Positions 58,500 to 64,000 of a stretch of DNA of 64,000 bases are shown here, piece by piece; position 1 is the first letter of the stretch; each line of letters begins with the position of its first letter. Made by a program: the position numbers and the translations under genes. The stretch lies in assembly GCA_958510825.1 (NCBI GenBank), contig OY294049.1, positions 9,176,001-9,240,000 on the forward strand. Reading direction: 5' to 3'. Source of the DNA: Brachypterus glaber. Taxonomy: Eukaryota > Arthropoda > Insecta > Coleoptera > Kateretidae. The notes under the pieces are model-generated. The model was not told the origin of the DNA and did not search any database. It saw only the letters and a list, made by a program, of their open reading frames with translations.

Positions 58500-59151
58500 C
58501 AGGGTATTCAGTAACTGCCATGCCAAAATTTAAGAGGTGTTTCTATATCCAAAAATATGAAAAAAAGTTTCTATAAAGACATATTGAATGGGGAACAAAA
58601 AAAAAGCATCAATAAAACTTTAATGCTGGTTTGAAAACTGAGCAGAAAATTGTGCTTCACCAAAACACCTAAATTTAATATTAAAGGAGTAATAGCTTTT
58701 TAAAAAGTAACGTTTTTGGTGGCACAAAATGTTACTTCCTCTTTTTTTTTTGATTATGGTTGCTCCTACAGTGTTACAATATATGACGTTTTTATATATT
58801 TTTACTCAAGGAATCCATTCTTTTTACAAAAAAATCCAAAAAAAGTTTGGTGCAAAAATGTGTCAAGCCTAATACATTTTTCCGTCTAGATACGCCTCTG
58901 GATAAACTAAAAAAATAAATTAACATAAACTTATTGCCCTTATTAATACTAGTATACATGAAAAAGCTTGTCACTCTAGCTTAAAGGGTACCAGAGTTAT
59001 TAATTAAAAACCTTATTTTTATTACAATTTTAAAGGGCCTTAACTCCCTTAGGGCTCATTTGCAGACCAACCTTTATAGGAACTTTTTTTATATTTTTGG
59101 ATGCAGAATCAACTCTTAAATTTTGGCATGCCAATTATTGTTCACCCTGTA
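58500..59151. mobile_element. 650-bp non-autonomous mariner-like element
   Basis: The left TIR AGGGTATTCAGTAACTGCC then ATGCCAAAATTTAAGAGG is complemented by CTCTTAAATTTTGGCATGCC then AATTATTGTTCACCCTG at the right. Arms are about 100 bp and include CCAAAAATATGAAAA, as at 17760. TATAC and GTATA sit at the edges (TA target). No transposase. Confidence 0.75.
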
Positions 59152-59419
59152 TATTTTTAGGAATGATTTTTTATTGATTTTTTTTATACCTATTTTAATA
59201 AATTATATCAAAAAACTACAGACATGCGTATTTTTTCCGTAGTTTTGCATTAAAAGTTAGTTTTTTAGTAGTTTTTCCGTCGGGGTAAATAGGGCCCTAT
59301 ACCCGGCTATATAACTTTCCCCCAAGGAGTTTTTGATTAGTAAAAAAAAAATGAAATTTTTGTTGTTGCTTTTTTACGTTTCTCGGCGTTTTGTATCCGT
59401 AAAAAAAAGATGATTGCAA

Positions 59420-59640
59420 GATCCTAGGATGTTGTTGGTCTTTCTGTCTGGGAAATTTGTGACCCTGATGACTCGAGAACGCTTTGAGCTGAAGTCTTCA
59501 AATTCAGTCCTTATCCAAAGTTAGAATTAGAGGATGGTATTGTTTTTGCTAAATATTTACTTTTCTCAAAAAAAAAATCGTTTTTCGAAAAAAAAAAAAA
59601 AACTGATAAAATTTGTTGGTCTTTTTTTTTAATTTTCGTT
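59420..59640 (+). repeat. Relative of the GAACACGATAACTCAAGAACG repeat
   Basis: GTTGGTCTTTCTGTCTGGG, GTGACCCTGATGACTCGAGAAC and long A/T runs follow the layout of 13425-13600. Confidence 0.45.
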
Positions 59641-59737
59641 TTTCGAAATAAAAATCGAATTTTAGCTTAACCCTATATTGCGCATAATTTTATACAGCAA
59701 ACTAAAAAAAATATGATACGTCTTTTGAAGTGGGGGC

Positions 59738-59925
59738 TGTCCATATATTACGTAACGCAAATTCTACCAAAATTCATACACTTCATACCCCGGTTCTCCC
59801 GTTATTAAAGGCTGTAAACTTGTATTCTGTGGCTGTAGAGATTTTATATTTTAGCTACCCCCCAACATCCTCTCTATTTGGGTGGGGGGTTAGCCAAAAT
59901 ATGAAATCTCTAACCTTTCGCTCCG
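59738..59925. repeat. Copy of the GTTACGTAAT MITE family, inverted
   Basis: ATTACGTAACGCAAATTC, CATACACTTCATACCCCGG and CCGTTATTAAAGGCTGTA are complements of the 785-902 and 12719-12989 copies. The GGGAACG tip is replaced by GGGGGCTGTCC. 59926-60394 downstream has a small hairpin (CCCAGTTGGTGTGT...ACACACTAACTGGG) at 60114-60212. Confidence 0.6.
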
Positions 59926-60394
59926 GATTTGTTTTCTTTGAATTTTGGACTTTTTTTTGTGTATATGAAATAAAATGCTATCAAAAGTACGAAACAAGTG
60001 ATTTGTTTTAAATGTTCTTTTACAAAAAATAAGTGAGATATATATCCCACGTTTGTTTGTCCCAATATAAAATACTCGATAAAATATGTGACCCAGTCCA
60101 ACCAACCAACAAACCCAGTTGGTGTGTAAAATTTCGGATTCTTATGTAAACAACTTTTCTACATAAGAATCCGACAAAAAAAGAAATACGTTAATTTGAC
60201 ACACTAACTGGGTTTCTTTGTGCAGGGTCATATATGTTTTAAAGCTGCACAAATATATTTAATAATTTTTTTTTTATTTAATTTATGATGACCATTAGTA
60301 ACTTATAATTAAGTATTGATATCACTTGAAGTTTGGACTATAAAATACTAAAATGTCCCTGTTCTGGGCATTGTATTATTTTAAATAAAAACCT

Positions 60395-60535
60395 TTTTTT
60401 ACAACAAAAAACACCAAACAGACGCCAAACCAACGTTAACGTAAACCAAGGGCCCCTCATTAAAAAAAAAACACCAAACAAGAAAAAACCAAAACAAACT
60501 CCGGCACGGAGAGCTGCAATTAGGCGCTTGTGGAA
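60395..60535. repeat. Fragment of the 23.9-25.1 kb fold-back arm
   Basis: ACCAACGTTAACGTAAACCA, AAAAAACACCAAACAAG and AACCAAAACAAACT line up with 23960-24050. It ends near AATTAGGCGC. Confidence 0.7.
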
Positions 60536-60849
60536 GTTGGTGTAAGATTTGAACTACAGTAGTAGTTCAACTACTCTAAACGTGATTAATTTACATAATT
60601 ATGGAGAAGAAAGTAATTTCTCCTTTGCATTATTTTATTTTAAAATAATTATTACAAAATATACTATTTTTAATTATTTCAAACATTTATTTTGCTTTAA
60701 AATAAAAGTAAATTTAACTTTTTTATAATTATAAACTGAGCCTTTTGCCTAAACGAGATTTAGGGAAAATGCTCCCAAAAAATTGACGTTTTGGTAAATA
60801 AAAAGTCAAAAGTCCAAAAAATCTCAGATTTTTACTTGTTAGGTAAAAA

Positions 60850-61248
60850 ATGGGTAATAGATCTTCTTTGCTCCTTCGCGAGGAAGAAATAGCACAAATT
60901 CAGCAAGAAACTGGATGTAAGTAACAGAATCAGTTAATTAACCTCAAAAACTATATCTTGTATTATCGTTTTTTTTTTCAGTCACTCCCAATCAAATTGA
61001 AAGATTGTATTCCAGATTTACGGCTTTGGATAGAGGAGACTGCGGAACATTAAGCCGAGATGATTTTCTAAGGATTCCTGAACTGGCAATTAACCCTTTA
61101 GGAGAAAGAATAGTAAACTCTTTCTTCCAAGGTGATGAATTTACCGATAGGGTTAATTTTAGGCAATTTATGCAAGTTTTATGCCGTTTTAGACCCGTAA
61201 AAAGGAACAAGGAGAACAAGCAAAACTCCAGGGAAGAAAAGTTAAAAT
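60850..61248 (+). CDS. CHP1: Calcineurin B homologous protein 1, first two exons
   Basis: EF-hand protein that binds Na+/H+ exchangers and, in vertebrates, lipid-synthesis acyltransferases, and acts at membranes. Exons 60850-60916 and 60982-61248, with a 65-bp intron, cover 111 codons of about 195. The frame ends at a T/GTGAGT donor and the remaining exons must lie beyond 64000. Seen: the N-myristoylation start MGNRSSLLLREEE, then FTPNQIERLYSRFTALDRGD, GTLSRDDFLRIPELAINPLG, ERIVNSFF and DRVNFRQFMQVLCRFRPV, i.e. the first two degenerate EF-hand regions, ending in a charged linker (KRNKENKQNSREEKLK). The C-terminal calcium-binding EF-hands are not in the window. No lesions. Confidence 0.94.
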
Positions 61249-61269
61249 GTGAGTAACCATACACAAAAT

Positions 61270-61410
61270 AGGTTTGTTTTGGTTCTGCAAAATCTCAGTT
61301 CTGAACTGATTCGGAACCTGCGCAGTTGCAACTGCGCAATGCTCAGTCGCCACTGCGCCCGTTCTGAACCAGTTCAGAACTGCGATTTTTAAGAACCAAA
61401 CCAAACCTAA
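61270..61410. mobile_element. Short palindromic MITE in CHP1 intron 2
   Basis: TTTTGGTTCTGCAAAATCTC, AGTTCTGAACTGATTCGG and CTGCGCAG pair with CTGCGCCCGTTCTGAACC, AGTTCAGAACTGCGATTTTT and AAGAACCAAA. About 130 bp, starting 22 bp after the splice donor. Confidence 0.7.
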
Positions 61411-61684
61411 TTTCTGATTAAAACTAGTTTCAATACTGTGTAACACAGGGGGCATTCAGAGGTTTTTGTCATAAGGGGGTGTGAAGGTATTTTTTTTGTT
61501 ATATAACTATAGTTACATACAGTGGAAACTCCACAACACAAACCTCCATAACTTGAAATGTTCCATAAGTCAAAGTTTACTGATGTTCCCTGCACATTTT
61601 CTGTAACAATGTATTTACCCAGGCAGGTAGATAGGAGGTAGAATTTTAATTTTTTTCCTTTCCAGAAAATTTTATTCAATCAAA

Positions 61685-61860
61685 ATTTGGCGCCCCCTAC
61701 CAAAACAAAAAAAAGCTTTATCCCTGATTGTTTCTATAGAATACAAATTGGCACCCACATTAGAACCCCTACCAAAACAAAAGAATGCCCTCCAAAAAAA
61801 AAGGTTTGTCCCTGAGCATTTCTACAAAAATTGGCACCCCTACCCAAACAAAAAAATACC
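61685..61860 (+). repeat. Third block of the GTCCCTGA..GGCGCC tandem repeat
   Basis: About two and a half units with TTTGGCGCCCCCTACC, AAAAGCTTTATCCCTGA and TTTCTACAAAAATTGGCACC. More diverged than 51085-51490. Confidence 0.65.
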
Positions 61861-62144
61861 TGCTATAAAAATAACTAAAAAAACATGACAAATAAAGATA
61901 CCTACATGCTTGAAGTTTTGCGCCGGTCGTGAAACGCACATAACCTAAAAATCTCGAGAAATCCGATTTTGCATAAACTTGTGTTTAAACTTCTCTAAAT
62001 TGGGGTAAGTCAATTAAAATCTTGTACACTCCTTATCTGCACATATCTTCTGCTTTTTCCGCTTGCTTTGCATCAATTTTCTGCTTTTTCTTCTCACCTA
62101 GAGCATAGAACTCTCCCGCCAAGAGTGATCCCAACCTTTTTACC

Positions 62145-64000
62145 ATGTCCTCAAATTCGGGGGGCGGCCCCCGAAGGCCCCCCCCTTGGCTACTATCTGC
62201 CGAACACAAGCTATGCTTGGAAAACATCCAAAACAATAAAACAACAGACCCAAAAGAAGTATTTGATCTGTACGAACACATTCGGAAACTTTATAAAACT
62301 GAGAAAGAGAGGGTACTCCCAAACAAAACCAAAATTCAATCAATGGATATAATACTAGGCCAGCTGTCTTCATATATGAAAGGCCAGGGCTTAATAGTTA
62401 ACAAAAACTCACAGAAAAAATCTATAACTAGCCAAAGTAAAGAAAATTTATCTCAGAATAATACCAATCCTAACACTCAAGTAGAAGAATCGACTCATAC
62501 ATCTGTCCTTACGGTATCACTTACATCAAGCAACACTAGTATGGAAGGCATTGAACATGATGGTCTCACAGAAATTTTAACGCAACCACAAAACCAGTCA
62601 CAACAAATACAAGAAAAACCAGTACTGCAACAGCCTCCACAGCAGCCATCCCAACAGCCTCCTCAACATCTACAACAACAACAACCCCAACAACAAATAC
62701 CACAAGAACAACCCGAACAACAACAAATACCTAAAATGTACTACAGAGAATCTGATGCTCCACCTTTCACTGTTATAGTAGAAGGTGACCGAGACAAAAA
62801 CATAGCAACAGCTCACTGTATGACCTTGGCAAGGGAATTAAAATTGAAAAAAGTCACAGGCATCAATAAAATACTAAAAAAAGGATATAACCGAGTAGGT
62901 GTGGATTTCAATACCCACAAGGAAGCAAACAGCTTTGTAAACCTACATGATTTGACTGCATACAAGAAATATATTCCACTAAGTCTCACTACTTGTAAAG
63001 GTGTCATAAAAGATGTTCCTAAAAATCTTGATTTAAATGAACTAAAAGATCCTGAATTCTGCAAATCCAAAAAGAAAATCTTATCTACAAGAAGAATCAA
63101 TGTCCGTGCTAAGGGAAAAGACGGTAAATACCTTTTTGATGAAGAAAGAAAGCCTATATTTTCACCAACTGGAACAGTGGTTATCACCTTTGAAGGCAAA
63201 GTGATGCCCACTGAAATTGTATTTAATAGCTACCATATTCCGGTTTCTATCTATATTCCTCCTGTCAATCAATGTATGAAATGTCTTCGATACGGCCACT
63301 CAGCAAAGCTATGCAAATCCAAACCAAGGTGCAAGAACTGCGGTAATGAAGAACACATATCAAATAACTGCTCCTCTAGAAAGTCCTGTGTTCACTGCGG
63401 CCAGGAACACGAAGCTACAAGAAAAAATTGTCCTGAATATGAACGGCAAAATAACATAAACCAGTACATGACGCTTAATAATGTATCCTTTTACGAAGCA
63501 GCACAGAAATTTCCCAAAACAGCAGCAGCACCAACTATACACTCAGTATTTCAATTCCCAGCACCTCCAAGTCATAAACCACCCACTCTAATTCAACCAG
63601 AACAAAGAACCACCGCATTCATACCAACAACTCAGAGCAACCAACGAACATATGGACAGATAGTTCAGCATTCTAAAAGAAGAAGATCATCTCCATCCAG
63701 TCCTAGGCACGATTTTTCACGTCAAGAGCAAGAAATTATCTCCCACTCACCAAGATTAGGCAATGATGGCAACACAGTATTCCAGAGTAAGTTCTATCAA
63801 CCTACAGGAAGGAATTCCCCCTCTCCCCCGTCTTCACCTATTTTTCTCAAGGGTGATCCAGAACTCAAACTATCCCATATACTTACAAACGATATTAACA
63901 TCTCAGAATCCAATCTCCCACAAATTTTAAATGATATCAAATCCATTATAAAAAAAATAATAAATAAAAATCAGAAAGAAGAGGCTGCAGCCTCGACCTC
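62145..64000 (+). CDS. LINE ORF1 (gag-like), open to the window end
   Basis: RNA-binding ORF1 protein of a jockey-type non-LTR retrotransposon. The frame is open for 618 codons from the first ATG (62145, preceded in frame by TAG) and leaves the window. Seen in order: an N-terminal region; a glutamine/proline-rich low-complexity stretch at about 160-200 (QQPPQQPSQQPPQHLQQQQP); a conserved region before the fingers (FTVIVEGDRDKN, ARELKLKKVTGINKILKKGY, TGTVVITFEG); and three zinc knuckles (CMKCLRYGHSAKLC, CKNCGNEEHISNNC, CVHCGQEHEATRKNC). The tail is Ser/Pro/basic. With no stop or frameshift it looks recent. It sits in sense inside CHP1 intron 2. ORF2 (endonuclease/RT) is expected beyond 64000. 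The 5' end of the element is not resolved (about 61930-62100). Confidence 0.88.
   Translation, partial: MSSNSGGGPRRPPPWLLSAEHKLCLENIQNNKTTDPKEVFDLYEHIRKLYKTEKERVLPNKTKIQSMDIILGQLSSYMKGQGLIVNKNSQKKSITSQSKENLSQNNTNPNTQVEESTHTSVLTVSLTSSNTSMEGIEHDGLTEILTQPQNQSQQIQEKPVLQQPPQQPSQQPPQHLQQQQPQQQIPQEQPEQQQIPKMYYRESDAPPFTVIVEGDRDKNIATAHCMTLARELKLKKVTGINKILKKGYNRVGVDFNTHKEANSFVNLHDLTAYKKYIPLSLTTCKGVIKDVPKNLDLNELKDPEFCKSKKKILSTRRINVRAKGKDGKYLFDEERKPIFSPTGTVVITFEGKVMPTEIVFNSYHIPVSIYIPPVNQCMKCLRYGHSAKLCKSKPRCKNCGNEEHISNNCSSRKSCVHCGQEHEATRKNCPEYERQNNINQYMTLNNVSFYEAAQKFPKTAAAPTIHSVFQFPAPPSHKPPTLIQPEQRTTAFIPTTQSNQRTYGQIVQHSKRRRSSPSSPRHDFSRQEQEIISHSPRLGNDGNTVFQSKFYQPTGRNSPSPPSSPIFLKGDPELKLSHILTNDINISESNLPQILNDIKSIIKKIINKNQKEEAAAST

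Noticed and set aside
62813..63211. 132-codon minus-strand frame
   Set aside because: It is the antisense of the LINE ORF1, which has clear zinc knuckles on the plus strand.

Overview
The window is AT-rich animal nuclear DNA. It holds intron-split genes with GT-AG junctions, interspersed repeats and many transposon relics. Gene content points to an insect: DNAAF10/WDR92, JKAMP, a B56-type PP2A regulatory subunit, a Mocs2A-Mocs2B locus whose catalytic subunit is joined to an MBIP-like region (an arrangement described for the insect ATAC complex), and CHP1. A species or order cannot be fixed from sequence alone; a beetle-like genome rich in DNA transposons is only a guess. No bacterial, CRISPR, plasmid or viral system was seen.

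Layout. 1-4196 (+): 3' part of DNAAF10/WDR92; its first exons lie before the window. 6179-7647 (-): a complete four-exon JKAMP gene. 7648-8573: the shared intergenic region of a head-to-head pair. 8574-31706 (+): a complete six-exon B56 gene (wdb-like, 466 aa) whose introns hold most of the repeats of the left half. 31707-51776: about 20 kb with no cellular gene found, filled with palindromic and terminal-inverted-repeat (TIR) elements, a Tc1-like relic and LINE ends. 51797-58405 (+): a dicistronic Mocs2A/Mocs2B locus with a 5 kb first intron carrying two LINE copies, one interrupted by a SINE. 60850 onward (+): the first two exons of CHP1, whose next intron contains a LINE with an uninterrupted gag-like ORF1 running off the window end.

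How the genes relate. They are unlinked housekeeping functions: dynein-arm assembly and R2TP co-chaperone work (DNAAF10), ER protein quality control (JKAMP), PP2A targeting (B56), molybdenum cofactor synthesis plus chromatin acetylation (Mocs2A/B), and a myristoylated calcium-binding protein (CHP1). JKAMP and wdb probably share a bidirectional promoter region with CCAAT boxes and a YY1-like site. Mocs2A and Mocs2B should share one mRNA, since their two products form molybdopterin synthase.

The observation of most biological interest is at the Mocs2B/MBIP junction. Splicing a 104-nt intron joins MoaE to the MBIP-like region in frame, while retaining it gives a stop codon after a tail like that of free-standing Mocs2B. 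Other notable items are a 1.2 kb fold-back element carrying two inverted, differently damaged copies of a ZSWIM-like exon, two elements with AGGGTGC-type ends and 9-10 bp target duplications, and a lysine-rich tandem repeat present in three places.
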